Shown here piece after piece: positions 23,975 to 32,848 of a stretch of DNA of 64,000 nucleotides. Position numbers and translations under genes: made by a program. Numbering within the stretch: position 1 is the first letter of the stretch; each line of letters starts with the position of its first letter. Origin of the DNA: JBFMDN01 sp040753915 (GTDB taxonomy: Bacteria > Desulfobacterota > Desulfomonilia > Desulfomonilales > Desulfomonilaceae); assembly GCA_040753915.1 (NCBI GenBank), contig JBFMDN010000015.1:1-64000 (forward strand), read 5' to 3'. The notes under the pieces were generated by a model. It searched no databases. It saw nothing but the letters and a program-made list of their open reading frames with translations, and was not told the origin of the DNA.

Positions 23975-26356
23975 TCAGTACCGGTAGGATCGCGACCGAA
24001 TGGAAGAGGGGAGCGGATAGCTCAACTTTGGACCAAGGGCATCCAGGCACTTTTCCATGAACGAGTCCACGTCGACCTGTTTCCCACTGTGCAGAATGGA
24101 GTAGATCTCACCAAGGATAGGGGGGTGAAATCCTCTCTGAGCAGCTATCCTCTGAGCATAGCGACATGCTTCGAATCCCTCGACCGCGATCCTTTTCTTG
24201 CGATACTGCTCGAGTAGGAGTCGAGCAGGACGCGACTTGCCCCCTTTCTCGTCCATCTCGGCCAAATCTCTCCCGAAGCTGGCCGAGCGTCCCCCTCGGC
24301 AGGTGGCAAGCAGGTCGGCCATCCAAACCTGACTCTCTGCGTCGAATGTCTCGGGTTGAGCGCCAAGGAGAAGCCCGAAATTCCTGATTTCCGCGGTGAC
24401 TAGCGTAGCATACGTAGCGAGAAAGTTTTCCGGGGCCTTCTTGGATCCCTCGAGAATCCCAAATCCTATGGCGTAAACATTCTTCATGGCCGCAGATATA
24501 GTGGTGCCAATAACGTCCGATGAATAGACCGCACGGAAATGAGGAGTATCAATGAGGGGTTGCAGTCTAGCGAACGTCTCAAAGTCTTCGCAGGCAATCT
24601 GTGTCACCCCTGCGCCGCCATACACGATTTCATGGGCAAGATTGGCACCGGACAGAGCGGCGATTCTCATCTTCTTCCCGCGACGCTCCATTTCTCGCAG
24701 AGCGGTTTGACAGGGGAGAAGGCCGGTCTCCGGTATGAAGCCCTTGGTGGCAATTACCAAGTCCGCGCCCTCAGGAGCGAGGTCGATCACCTTCACCAGG
24801 GTCGCGTAAAAGTACTTGCTCGGGGTGACCAGCAAGATGAGAGACGTATCACCCACCGCAGCGATCAGGTCTGCTTCCGGCCTCACGGAGCGCGGAACCG
24901 ATAGATCTTTGAAGTGCCAAGGGTGCTTTCCGTCCACGGTCAGGCGCTCGATGAGGTCTTCACGAGAATCGTACAGTATGAGCGAATGCTCCGCGAGCTC
25001 GGGCTTTTTCAGCAGGTTGTTGCCTATGTGCAGCGCCAGGGTGTATCCCCAGATGCCGGCATTGACCAGAGTAATGGTGTTTCTTCCCCTGAGGGGATAA
25101 ATGCGCCGGTCCGCATGATACGCGTAGAAGTTGAGTACTGCCGGATTTCTGGCTGCGTAGCTCCGCCGAAACAGGGATTGCGAAACTGCGTGTCGCGAGG
25201 ACAGGACGCGCACTCCTCGCTCTACGGCTTCGGAGAGGTCGCTGATGATGAGGGGATGAAAAGGTGGCTCCTTTCTGTACCGCGTCCTGAAAAACGATTG
25301 CGTGCTCTCGATCTCGGACTCCACTCGGTCCTTCAGGCTCTTGACAGGCACACGCTCAAGTCCGTGGATTGCTTTGGCAACCAGTTGACTCGGTTGGATG
25401 ACCTTGTTCCGAGCTATCTCTTCAATGGCGCGGTGGGAAATTCTTTGCAAGATGAGAGAATCGTCGTTTGCCAGCTCAAAGGGCTCGCCAACGTCCACGG
25501 AAACATCTCCGAACACCCGGTCAAGCTTATGGAGCACCTTTTCGGGATTCCCGACACCTAACAGGAACGGGAGAAGATGTGTACGATTACGAGGAAACAT
25601 GGAGATTACAGGTAAGAATCTCATGTTCACCAGGTAGGCGTCTTCCGGGATTATCTCGTATGAGATCGCTACCGGCACTACCAGAGCCTTGCCAGTGGCC
25701 TTCACTGCGGTGAGCACTGAGTGGGGAACGTATGGCTCGCGCAGGATGCCGTCCCGCGACCTTACGCTGTATCGGCTCGTGCGAGCAAAAAGCGCTTGAG
25801 GATGCTTGTCTTCGGCCAGGGCCGCAGAGAACCAGGCGTAGGCCCGGTGCTGTACCGGCGAGAAGCTTTTCGGCACCACAAGGGTACGAAAAGCATCCAG
25901 CCATTTGGAGATCCATCCCTCCGTTACGCTCCCGGAAACGTGGACGACAGGGTGATCGGTTCCTATTTTCTCGGCTAATTCTGCTGCAAAGACGTAATCG
26001 AAGTATGACGTGTGTCCTACGAAAAAAAAGACCGGGCCATCGAAGCTCAAGATTCGCTTCTGGGTCTCTGCCGAAACGGGTTGCGAGATGTTGCGAAAGA
26101 ACGTCCGCGTTAGAAATAGCAGAACTGTCCGTACTTGGTCGAACGTCTCGGGTGTACACCTCACGGAGTACGATTCCATAGCTCGCTCAAGCTCGGAATG
26201 GTCACCTTTCGGTTCGTGCCTTTCAGCCAGCGTACATCCCCTGTTTCGCAAGATCCACGCATTGACCGACTTCGGCGGCACATTTCCCATCGTCTGCTTG
26301 AATTGCATGAAGCGACTATACGATTCCAAAAGCCTGAACGCAGCCAAGAGACTCAT
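23975..26356 (-). CDS. Fusion of glycerol-3-phosphate acyltransferase-like and glycerol-3-phosphate dehydrogenase domains
   Basis: This is a 793-residue two-domain protein. The N-terminal half (about 60-340) is a PlsB-type acyltransferase with H(X4)D as HTSYFD (His115, Asp120), then GSVTEGWISKWLDAFRTLVVPKS, an ARTSRYSVRSRDG stretch and VVPVAISYEIIPE. The C-terminal half (about 425-793) is GpsA-like: ITLVNAGIWGYTLALHIG, then DLVIATKGFIPETG, LSGANLAHEIVYG and DVIGTTISAAMKNVYAIGFG with the catalytic-type Lys625. In the dinucleotide motif the usual first Gly is Asn432 (NAGIWG). Together the halves could turn dihydroxyacetone phosphate into 1-acyl-glycerol-3-phosphate. The ATG at 26356 follows GAGG. 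The fused polypeptide is one uninterrupted frame. Confidence 0.85.
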   Translation of the reverse strand: MSLLAAFRLLESYSRFMQFKQTMGNVPPKSVNAWILRNRGCTLAERHEPKGDHSELERAMESYSVRCTPETFDQVRTVLLFLTRTFFRNISQPVSAETQKRILSFDGPVFFFVGHTSYFDYVFAAELAEKIGTDHPVVHVSGSVTEGWISKWLDAFRTLVVPKSFSPVQHRAYAWFSAALAEDKHPQALFARTSRYSVRSRDGILREPYVPHSVLTAVKATGKALVVPVAISYEIIPEDAYLVNMRFLPVISMFPRNRTHLLPFLLGVGNPEKVLHKLDRVFGDVSVDVGEPFELANDDSLILQRISHRAIEEIARNKVIQPSQLVAKAIHGLERVPVKSLKDRVESEIESTQSFFRTRYRKEPPFHPLIISDLSEAVERGVRVLSSRHAVSQSLFRRSYAARNPAVLNFYAYHADRRIYPLRGRNTITLVNAGIWGYTLALHIGNNLLKKPELAEHSLILYDSREDLIERLTVDGKHPWHFKDLSVPRSVRPEADLIAAVGDTSLILLVTPSKYFYATLVKVIDLAPEGADLVIATKGFIPETGLLPCQTALREMERRGKKMRIAALSGANLAHEIVYGGAGVTQIACEDFETFARLQPLIDTPHFRAVYSSDVIGTTISAAMKNVYAIGFGILEGSKKAPENFLATYATLVTAEIRNFGLLLGAQPETFDAESQVWMADLLATCRGGRSASFGRDLAEMDEKGGKSRPARLLLEQYRKKRIAVEGFEACRYAQRIAAQRGFHPPILGEIYSILHSGKQVDVDSFMEKCLDALGPKLSYPLPSSIRSRSYRY

Positions 26357-26405
26357 TCTGGCCTCACCTCTCGATGCGAAGCATTTGCAGAAAAATCAGA
26401 CCAAA

Positions 26406-27302
26406 TCAGTTCACGATTCCAGTGGACGGCCTTTCCGGTTGCCGAGACGGTCCTCGCCCTGGTCCGGGTCTCGGGGCTCTGGGCTGTGGGCGCTCTTCAG
26501 GCTCTTGTTGGAGGCCGGGAGTCGCGGGGTCTGGTTGCCGCGGAACGGCCAGCGGCGCCTCCTGTGTTGGCGAAGGAGGTTGGACGGCGCGAGGCCTTGG
26601 TGGAGGCGCGGACTCTTCGGATTCGGGGACCGTCCCTCCCGGTGCACGCTCTATGGCTCGGGGCGCCTCTCGCGGAGTGGGAACGGGCGACGGCCTTTCA
26701 GCAGGACCTGCAGGCGTTTCCGCCTTTGGCTGGACGTCAAATTTCACCGATACAAGGACATCGTTGAACAGCGCGTGGTACTTCTCCATCATCGACGCAG
26801 GTGCGAGGCAGGAAATCCTGAGGAGCGTGTCTTGATGCTTGTAGAAAACGATCACGATGTCCATCCACAGCTTGAGCTTTGGCTCATAGGCCTGAATGAA
26901 GAAGTAATATGCCCCCGGGACTTCGGACCTGAATTCGCCCTCATCGAGAATCCGAACTTGAGGAGACGGGGCCTCCCCGCCAGTTTTCTTCTGCAAGTCC
27001 TTAATTCCGTTGCGCAACTCTTCCAGGAAAACGCTTAGCGGGTCTTTGACCGGTTTGTGAGCCGCGATGTGTATCCGATTTCTGAAGTTATCGGTCATCT
27101 CAGGAGCCTGGAAAACCACGTAATAGTTTCCGCGCGGGTTGTCAATTTTCTTCCAGGTGGCAGGATACTTCATGGAAAAGCCGTACTCCTCGCTGCGAAA
27201 CACTTCGTAGTCCTGTCCCCAACAGAGGCTCGGCAAAATCAGGATTGCTAGAACCATGAGCACCGGGAATCTGGAGTGCGTGACCGCCACCAAAAAATTC
27301 AT
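26406..27302 (-). CDS. PsbP-like secreted protein with proline-rich tail
   Basis: This 298-residue protein starts at the ATG at 27302, eight bases after AAAGGAG; an upstream extension is rejected. A signal peptide (about 1-29, ending CWG) is followed by a PsbP/DUF1795-like alpha-beta domain (about 30-185) with the hallmark FRSEEYGFSMKYPATWKKID and later DTLLRISCLAPASMMEKYHALFNDVLVSVKF. The last 110 residues are Pro/Glu/Arg-rich low complexity. The Cys at the signal end is not a proper lipobox. PsbP-like bacterial proteins are periplasmic and mostly of unknown role. It lies 49 bp upstream of the fusion gene and has its own promoter with a perfect 20-bp palindrome. Confidence 0.72.
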   Translation of the reverse strand: MNFLVAVTHSRFPVLMVLAILILPSLCWGQDYEVFRSEEYGFSMKYPATWKKIDNPRGNYYVVFQAPEMTDNFRNRIHIAAHKPVKDPLSVFLEELRNGIKDLQKKTGGEAPSPQVRILDEGEFRSEVPGAYYFFIQAYEPKLKLWMDIVIVFYKHQDTLLRISCLAPASMMEKYHALFNDVLVSVKFDVQPKAETPAGPAERPSPVPTPREAPRAIERAPGGTVPESEESAPPPRPRAVQPPSPTQEAPLAVPRQPDPATPGLQQEPEERPQPRAPRPGPGRGPSRQPERPSTGIVN

Positions 27303-27841
27303 CGATCGGTCTCCTTTCCGGCCGTCGGCTTGCTTAAGCAAGCCGGGATGATATCAGGAAATCCTCAAGAGGGTCAACGCTTTTCTCCCCGGCACAGGCA
27401 AAGGAAGCAATGTCGTTCGGAGAGGCCACCCCACGAGCGAGGACTCTTCTTTCTTTGCGGGGCCTGTCTCAATGCCTTCCAGCAGGATGGAACCGTGCTG
27501 CCAGGAACCTCCAACGCGGTTATGGAATCTGGAGCAGGTTCCTGCAAGTATCACATCCAAAGGCCTTCGCTCGGCCCTGATATGTCAGGCCGCCCGAGCG
27601 CCATACACTTTGCGCGACGATTCCATGAAATCCCTGCGAACCGCCGTCGCGCGTGACGGCCTGCGAAAGCTACCCTATCTGCACCTAAGGTCCAATGCAA
27701 GACCATTTCACTTGTGCTCTTCCCCAGATCAACAATCAGGCCGGCGCGCTACCCGTGGTCCGCGAAAAGATGATTCGGTTTAGGGGATTCATCGCCCCCA
27801 GAGAACAGGACTTTCGAGGTACCCGTCCTTTAAGCAGCATA
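27303..27841. other. Intergenic region between the PsbP-like gene and the 88-residue protein gene
   Basis: No gene is supported in these 539 bp. The right-to-left promoter and palindrome at 27326-27377 occupy the end next to the PsbP-like gene. A perfect small dyad GCCGTC/GACGGC lies at 27643-27660. Short open frames have no ribosome-binding site. Confidence 0.4.
27326..27377 (-). promoter_or_regulatory. Promoter with a 20-bp perfect palindrome at the start site
   Basis: On the minus strand, TTGACC (27372-27377) and TATCAT (27348-27353) are 18 bp apart. The palindrome CGGCTTGCTT/AAGCAAGCCG (27326-27345) has no mismatch and begins two bases after the -10, so it covers the expected start near 27341. 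The ribosome-binding site follows about 10 bp later. It can act as an operator or as a hairpin at the very 5' end of the mRNA. Confidence 0.6.
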
Positions 27842-28108
27842 TCACAAAGCTCCCGGGTTCAGGTCAGGAAATCTGAGTCCTCGGAATTCCCCCGTGTCAA
27901 GACGAAAACAGACCACTCGCGGTTTGCCCCTTTCCGTTTCCAGTTCTTTCATGCGGGCCGCTATCCAGTCCCACGCCTTCTGCATCTCTGCCAAAGCTCC
28001 CTGGGGTGCTGGGATCGTTCTGACTTCCCTGTCGTCCCATGCAAAAGTGACGGCCCCAGCAGCCATCTTTTCCAGGATCCACGGCTCCCACGCTGAATTT
28101 TTCGCCAT
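27842..28108 (-). CDS. Small cytoplasmic protein, unknown function
   Basis: This 88-residue protein starts at the ATG at 28108, seven bases after GGAG, and lies 57 bp downstream of the EcfT gene on the same strand. It has no signal peptide or membrane helix. The sequence reads like a real folded domain: AWEPWILEKMAAGAVTFAWD, an amphipathic helix (ALAEMQKAWDWIAARMKELE), and a beta end (RVVCFRLDTGEFRGLRFPD). I do not recognise the family. Co-transcription with ecfT is likely, but no functional link can be read. Confidence 0.65.
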   Translation of the reverse strand: MAKNSAWEPWILEKMAAGAVTFAWDDREVRTIPAPQGALAEMQKAWDWIAARMKELETERGKPRVVCFRLDTGEFRGLRFPDLNPGAL

Positions 28109-28165
28109 TCATATGCTCCATCGAGTCATTAGCGACCGTCGATCAGAAATCAAACGGACCTTTTC

Positions 28166-28969
28166 CTACCACGGCAAGACTATTCTACAAGAAAAGAGGG
28201 AGGCGAGGCAAAACCATGCCAAATAATCCCCGGAAGAAAAGCGGAGCTCTCTGTACGTCGAGCGCTTTTTTCCCGGTTGAAATCCTCGCATGACCATGGC
28301 GGTGGCAAGGATGTCCGCGCGACGGAGCGCATTGGACAACGCGGGAACGAGGACCGAAGCGAGGTGCCGGGCACGAACAAGGGGGCTTCCCGCTCTGAAA
28401 TCGACTCCTCGCGACCTCTGGGCATCTGCGAGCATGCGGATCTCCTGATGGAGGAGCGGAAGGAACCGTATCGCCAACCCCACGGTAGTGGCAAAATCTT
28501 CAACGGGTACTCTCAGACGCTCCAGTGGACGGGCCAATGCTTCCATGGCTCTGACAAGTTGCGAAGGAGTGGTGGTGATGGTAACGACGAGAGACGCGAC
28601 AATCGCCAACAAAATCTGCACGCTGAACGCAAGACCGTACGACAACCCTTCCCACGTGACAGGCAGCTCGATCCCCCATGCATAGAGTGGTTTGCCCTCC
28701 TGTCTAAACAGAAGATTCACCGTCAACACTATAGCGAGCATCCACGTAAATCGCCTGAGCGCGTTCCACCAAATCCGAAAACCCGCGCCTGTGAGAAAGG
28801 CCAGCCCCATTATGAAAGCAGCGCATACGAGAAGTCCTTCAAAGCCAGGGGACAAGAAGAGCGTCCCCAGGAGAGGGAGAAGACCTATCAGTTTTGTTCT
28901 CGGGTCCAGCCGATGGAGGATGGATCCCAGCGGCAAGTAACCTCCAAGCGTAAATCCCTGCGAGAACAT
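28166..28969 (-). CDS. EcfT/CbiQ-family energy-coupling factor transmembrane protein
   Basis: This 267-residue membrane protein is the T component of an ECF importer, which couples the ATPases to a substrate-binding membrane subunit. N-terminal RLDPRTKLIGLL is typical, then about five to six helices. Two cytoplasmic coupling helices carry the Ala-Arg-Gly-type motifs ADAQRSRGVDF and ATAMVMRGFQPGKKRSTYREL, which contact the ATPases. The ATG at 28969 follows AGGTGA. No EcfA ATPase or S component is next to it. The NikKL-like pair 26 kb away could belong to the same transporter, but EcfT proteins are often shared, so the substrate is open. Confidence 0.85.
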   Translation of the reverse strand: MFSQGFTLGGYLPLGSILHRLDPRTKLIGLLPLLGTLFLSPGFEGLLVCAAFIMGLAFLTGAGFRIWWNALRRFTWMLAIVLTVNLLFRQEGKPLYAWGIELPVTWEGLSYGLAFSVQILLAIVASLVVTITTTPSQLVRAMEALARPLERLRVPVEDFATTVGLAIRFLPLLHQEIRMLADAQRSRGVDFRAGSPLVRARHLASVLVPALSNALRRADILATAMVMRGFQPGKKRSTYRELRFSSGDYLAWFCLASLFSCRIVLPW

Positions 28970-29003
28970 GGATCACCTGTCTCAATTGCATCATCGATCA
29001 CGC

Positions 29004-29032
29004 ATGGTAATGCGAGAAAAGGACTGTGGCAA
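29004..29032 (-). promoter_or_regulatory. Possible promoter of the ecfT gene
   Basis: TTGCCA (29027-29032) and TACCAT (29004-29009) on the minus strand are 17 bp apart and lie 35 bp upstream of the start codon. The -10 matches the consensus at four of six positions, so this is a tentative call. Confidence 0.35.
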
Positions 29033-29144
29033 GGCCGACCTGCCAGCTTCCATGACAACGGCTCCTTCTCCCCTATCCGAAGAGTCTCAGCAATATCTGA
29101 AGAGGGCTCGCCGCGAGCAGACTGCCATGAGCAGGCACGTGAAA

Positions 29145-29183
29145 GGTTCGCACTCCGAACACGTGTGGCAGGAACCTTGCCAC
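29145..29183 (+). promoter_or_regulatory. Two adjacent hairpins upstream of queF
   Basis: GTTC/GAAC (29145-29148 and 29156-29159) is directly followed by GTGGCA/TGCCAC (29165-29170 and 29178-29183). They end 56 bp before the queF start. A structured leader would fit a queuosine gene, since preQ1 riboswitches are common there. I could not align the conserved preQ1 core, so no riboswitch is claimed. Confidence 0.3.
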
Positions 29184-29238
29184 CTGACGATCAGAAGTGA
29201 AATAATGAATCCAAAAGAATCTTATGGATGTGCGCATG

Positions 29239-29676
29239 TCAACGAAAACCGAAGAACTGACCATTTTGTCCGCGGGGGAGCGTCGGTACCCGCTCAGTCC
29301 GGAAGAAGCTACTTTGGAGAGCTTTCCGAACCGTTTCGAGAACAGGGACTATACGGTCAAATTCGATTGTCCTGAATTCACGAGCTTGTGTCCCATCACG
29401 GGGCAGCCCGATTTTGCGAAAATCGTGATCACATACGTACCAAAGCATCGGTGCCTGGAATCGAAGTCACTTAAGCTCTACCTGGGATCATTCCGAAGCG
29501 TGGGAATGTTCCACGAAGAGATCACAAACCGAATCCTTGATGACGCAGTAGCAGCCTGCGAGCCAAAATGGATGCGAGTTGTCGGGAGCATGAATCCTCG
29601 CGGGGGGATATCCATCCAGGTCACCGCGGAGTACTGCATGCCAGGATACGACCCGCCCGAGAATTTTCGAGACTGA
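29239..29676 (+). CDS. queF: NADPH-dependent 7-cyano-7-deazaguanine (preQ0) reductase QueF
   Basis: QueF reduces preQ0 to preQ1 in queuosine tRNA modification. This is the short, unimodular type (145 residues). The substrate-binding and catalytic region reads FDCPEFTSLCPITGQPDFA, with the nucleophilic Cys51 of the start used here. The QueF motif ESKSLKLYLGSFRSVGMFHEE follows, then PRGGISIQV. The ATG at 29239 has GGA seven bases upstream; an in-frame ATG at 29224 would add five residues. No other queuosine genes are in the window. It converges, two bases apart, with the glycosyltransferase gene. Confidence 0.95.
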   Translation, partial: STKTEELTILSAGERRYPLSPEEATLESFPNRFENRDYTVKFDCPEFTSLCPITGQPDFAKIVITYVPKHRCLESKSLKLYLGSFRSVGMFHEEITNRILDDAVAACEPKWMRVVGSMNPRGGISIQVTAEYCMPGYDPPENFRD

Positions 29677-29678
29677 TA

Positions 29679-30824
29679 TCACAACGCAATGTCGCCGGCA
29701 CTTGGGGAGGCTCCAGCCCGATGTTGATTGAAACAGACCTCCGTAAATTCGGCAAATTCTCGGAGGAACCTTTCTTTCGAAAAGCGCTCGGCGTTCGCTC
29801 GTATGACCTTCGGGTCGAATTCGTCCATTTGGGCCTCGAGCTTTTCAACGGCTGCGTTGAGGGCTTGTGGCGACTGGTCGAAGAACAGCAAGCCGGTAGT
29901 CCCTGGAATCACCGTCTCAAGAGCCCCACCTTTCCCATACGCAACGACGGGTCTTCCGGAGGCCTGGGCTTCCACGGGGACAATGCCGAAGTCCTCTTCC
30001 CCCGGGAAGATCAACGCCCTGCACCGCTTGTAAAGCTTGGCAAGCTCTCCGTCCGCGACCCAGCCGAGGAATTCGATATTAGATGACGCCATGGCCTTCA
30101 ACTGACTCTTCGCCGGACCTTCCCCCACTACGAGGAGCCGACGTCCACTCAAGGCGAAGGCTTGCACAGCCAGATCTATCCGTTTGTAGCCCACGAGTCT
30201 CCCCACAGCAAGGTAGTAGTCGTCGATCCCGGATGATACCTGGAACTGCCCCACATCGCACGGAGGATAGATGACCCGTGAATCTCTTCGATAGTACTTC
30301 CTGATTCGTGCGCGTACCGCCTGGGAGTTGGCAACAAAGAAATCTACCCGAGACGAAGCGGCGTGATCCCAGAGCCTGAGGTAGTGCATGAGCAGAGCTA
30401 CCATGAGCCGCCGGAGCGATAAGCGCTTTGGGAGGTACTCCTGGAACAGGTTCCATGCGTATCTCATAGGTGAATGGCAATAACAAATGTGACACGTCTC
30501 AGGCCGGGTGATTACCCCCTTCGCTGTACTGGCATCACTGCTGATTACGAGGTCGTACTGGCCGACGTCAAACAGCTCGACAGCCGAAGGGAACAAGAAG
30601 GCATAATATTCATGCCTGGTAATCGATGCCGGAAGGCTCTGGACAAAGCTGGTGAAGAGCTTGCAGTTTCGGAGGGTCGGCGTCAGTGCTTGCGGGTCCG
30701 CCACGATCGCGAAAAGATCCGGTTTTTCGAAGAGCTCGCACAGCGCTTCGACCACTCTTTCTCCCCCGGTCAAATTGAGAAACCAGTGGTGAATGATCGC
30801 TATGCGGAGTTCATTGAAATTCAC
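29679..30824 (-). CDS. Glycosyltransferase family 4 (surface polysaccharide)
   Basis: This 381-residue GT-B enzyme has the N-terminal acceptor domain IAIIHHWFLNLTGGERVVEALCELF and FVANSQAVRARIRKYYRRDSRVIYPPCD at the hinge. The C-terminal donor domain shows YLAVGRLVGYKRIDLAVQAFA, LLVVGEGPAKSQL, LYKRCRALIFPGEEDFGIVPVEAQASGRPVVAYGKGGALETV (with the EX7E-type Glu pair) and a typical end helix. Such enzymes transfer mannose or similar sugars from nucleotide donors. The GTG at 30824, six bases after GAGG, is preferred; an ATG at 30866 adds 14 residues without a good ribosome-binding site. It is divergent from the polyprenyl phosphotransferase gene, with which it probably shares a pathway. Confidence 0.88.
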   Translation of the reverse strand: MNFNELRIAIIHHWFLNLTGGERVVEALCELFEKPDLFAIVADPQALTPTLRNCKLFTSFVQSLPASITRHEYYAFLFPSAVELFDVGQYDLVISSDASTAKGVITRPETCHICYCHSPMRYAWNLFQEYLPKRLSLRRLMVALLMHYLRLWDHAASSRVDFFVANSQAVRARIRKYYRRDSRVIYPPCDVGQFQVSSGIDDYYLAVGRLVGYKRIDLAVQAFALSGRRLLVVGEGPAKSQLKAMASSNIEFLGWVADGELAKLYKRCRALIFPGEEDFGIVPVEAQASGRPVVAYGKGGALETVIPGTTGLLFFDQSPQALNAAVEKLEAQMDEFDPKVIRANAERFSKERFLREFAEFTEVCFNQHRAGASPSAGDIAL

Positions 30825-31122
30825 GCTGGACCTCGAATGAGGTATTTCGCAAGAGGACTTCACCATACTTTTCGGGCGAAGGAGGTGTCAAGCCGGTTGA
30901 ACACACGCACGATTCGGTTCGCTGGCGAGAGGCATCGCGGGGTGGTCTGTTATCCGCCCCCGGAGAGGCCTATGGCATCGAAGCAGCATATATTTCTCGA
31001 CTTTTCGCGCGAGAACTGGTAATGAGTTATGATCAGGTTTTTGCATGATTAGCGGGGGGGCTGGCAGCCCTCCGGCAGCTTTTCGATTATGTGGCGTGCA
31101 TTTTTTGGCGGGGACGTGAGGT

Positions 31123-32676
31123 GTGGCGAGTCGGTTGAAACTTTTGAAGTCGGCTAGGGAGAGGCAGGCCGCTTTATCGCGAGTGACAGCCCCATGGCCC
31201 GAAGCTGCGGGTTTTGCTCGCCTGTGGAGACGCCGTCATTGGCTCCTGTTCTGCCTCGATACCATCATGTGCATGTCATCTTTCATCGGAATATACTACC
31301 TACGATTTCATGTGGACTTTTTCTCCTTTCCCTTCGCGCGCGAATTTCCCATAGCTCCTGCTCTCTCACCCTATCTGAAGGCCAGCGCGCTTGCAACCTC
31401 GCTCTGGATTTTTCTTCTCTATAGGGAGCGTAGCTACCGAGATGACCTGCATTTTGTCACTGCTTTCACGTACCGTATGCGGATGGTGCTGGTGACCGGA
31501 TTTTATACGATGGTCTTTCTCATGGTGATCTCCTTCATGTTCCGGTCCTTGCTCCTCTCTCGCATTGTGTATGTGATTGGATTTGCATGTGCGTGCTCCT
31601 TGATGATTCTCGTCCGTGTCGGCTTCCGGGCTGTTGAGCGTCGCCTGTCTCACGCGTGCGTGTCTGTATATCGAATTCTTGTGATCGGCTGGAGCAAGAA
31701 TGTGGAAACTCTGCTTCGGCGCCTCCAGGAACGGAACCAGTGCACTCACGTGCTCGGGAGACTGGCGTGGAGTCGAAGAAACGATCGAGGTGAGGCGAAC
31801 GGTAGCGCGGTGCCTCTCCTCGGCATGGTGGAAGACCTGGAAACGATCTACGGCCAAGCCCCCTTCGATCAGCTACTCCTCGTGGTGGATGGTCTTGGGG
31901 AAGACGGCACAGTCAAGTACGAAGACAAGATCATACATGTTCTCAATTTCAGTGAAGAACAAGGTATCTGTTTCTATATGGTGCCCAAGCTCTTTGATGT
32001 AATGGTCACCAGGACTGAGCTGGGCAGCTTCTCGGGAATTCCTCTCATACGACTCCAGGATGCTGCCATCCATCCAGTGTACGGCTCGGTCAAGAGATTC
32101 GTGGATATAGTTGTATCTGCAGCGGTTCTCGCGCTCGGACTGCCGATCTGGTTGCTCATAGCCCTTGTCATCAAGCTTACGAGCGGAGGCCCCGTCATCT
32201 ATGTCCAGGAACGCGCGGGACTTCATGGCAAGCCCTTTCGCATGTACAAGTTCCGCTCGATGGTGAGCGACGCGGACGAGAGACTCCGCCAGATGATCAG
32301 TTTTGATAAACTCAAAGAACCTGTATTCAAGTTCAACAATGATCCGCGCGTGACGCCCGTGGGAAAGGTGTTGAGAAGACTTGGATTGGATGAGATTCCG
32401 CAGATGGTCAACATCCTGATGGGAGAGATGAGCTTGGTCGGGCCCCGACCTGAACAGGTAGAGCTGGTGGCCAGATATGATGCCCGGCAACGGAGAAGGC
32501 TTAAGGCCAGACCCGGAATCACCGGGTACCAACAGGTCATGTGCCGTGGAGACATCTCTCTCGAGAAGAGAATTGAGTACGACCTCTATTACTTGAAGCA
32601 TCAGTCCCCGTTACTCGATACTTTCATCATAGCCAAGACCCTCCTCGTGGTGCTGCGCGGGGATGGAATAAAATGA
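31123..32676 (+). CDS. Polyprenyl glycosylphosphotransferase (exopolysaccharide chain initiation)
   Basis: This 517-residue membrane enzyme of the WbaP/CpsE type moves a sugar-1-phosphate from UDP- or GDP-sugar to undecaprenyl phosphate. The N-terminal half has four to five membrane helices and a nucleotide-fold CoA-like region (RILVIGWSKNVETLLRRLQE). The C-terminal catalytic bac_transf domain starts at KRFVDIVVSAAVLALGLPIWLLIAL. It continues with GPVIYVQERAGLHGKPFRMYKFRSM, TPVGKVLRRLGLDEIPQMVNILMGEMSLVGPRPE, and GITGYQQV. The start is uncertain: GTG at 31123 (or 31121) sits too close to GAGG. It is followed by gmd at 172 bp, so the initiated sugar may be linked to a GDP-mannose-derived polymer. 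Confidence 0.92.
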   Translation: MASRLKLLKSARERQAALSRVTAPWPEAAGFARLWRRRHWLLFCLDTIMCMSSFIGIYYLRFHVDFFSFPFAREFPIAPALSPYLKASALATSLWIFLLYRERSYRDDLHFVTAFTYRMRMVLVTGFYTMVFLMVISFMFRSLLLSRIVYVIGFACACSLMILVRVGFRAVERRLSHACVSVYRILVIGWSKNVETLLRRLQERNQCTHVLGRLAWSRRNDRGEANGSAVPLLGMVEDLETIYGQAPFDQLLLVVDGLGEDGTVKYEDKIIHVLNFSEEQGICFYMVPKLFDVMVTRTELGSFSGIPLIRLQDAAIHPVYGSVKRFVDIVVSAAVLALGLPIWLLIALVIKLTSGGPVIYVQERAGLHGKPFRMYKFRSMVSDADERLRQMISFDKLKEPVFKFNNDPRVTPVGKVLRRLGLDEIPQMVNILMGEMSLVGPRPEQVELVARYDARQRRRLKARPGITGYQQVMCRGDISLEKRIEYDLYYLKHQSPLLDTFIIAKTLLVVLRGDGIK

Positions 32677-32848
32677 GAAGCTGATACATCCAATTGAGAT
32701 TATTTGAACATTCTCAGGCGATTCGGTCAGCAGATTCTCATATGCGTCTCCAGAGAATCGAGCGCTGTTGGCCGTCTTCTTGTTTCCGGAAAGCCGATGT
32801 GTTCATTGAGTGCTCTCGGCAATTTCTTGCTTTCGGGGTAGACAGTCC

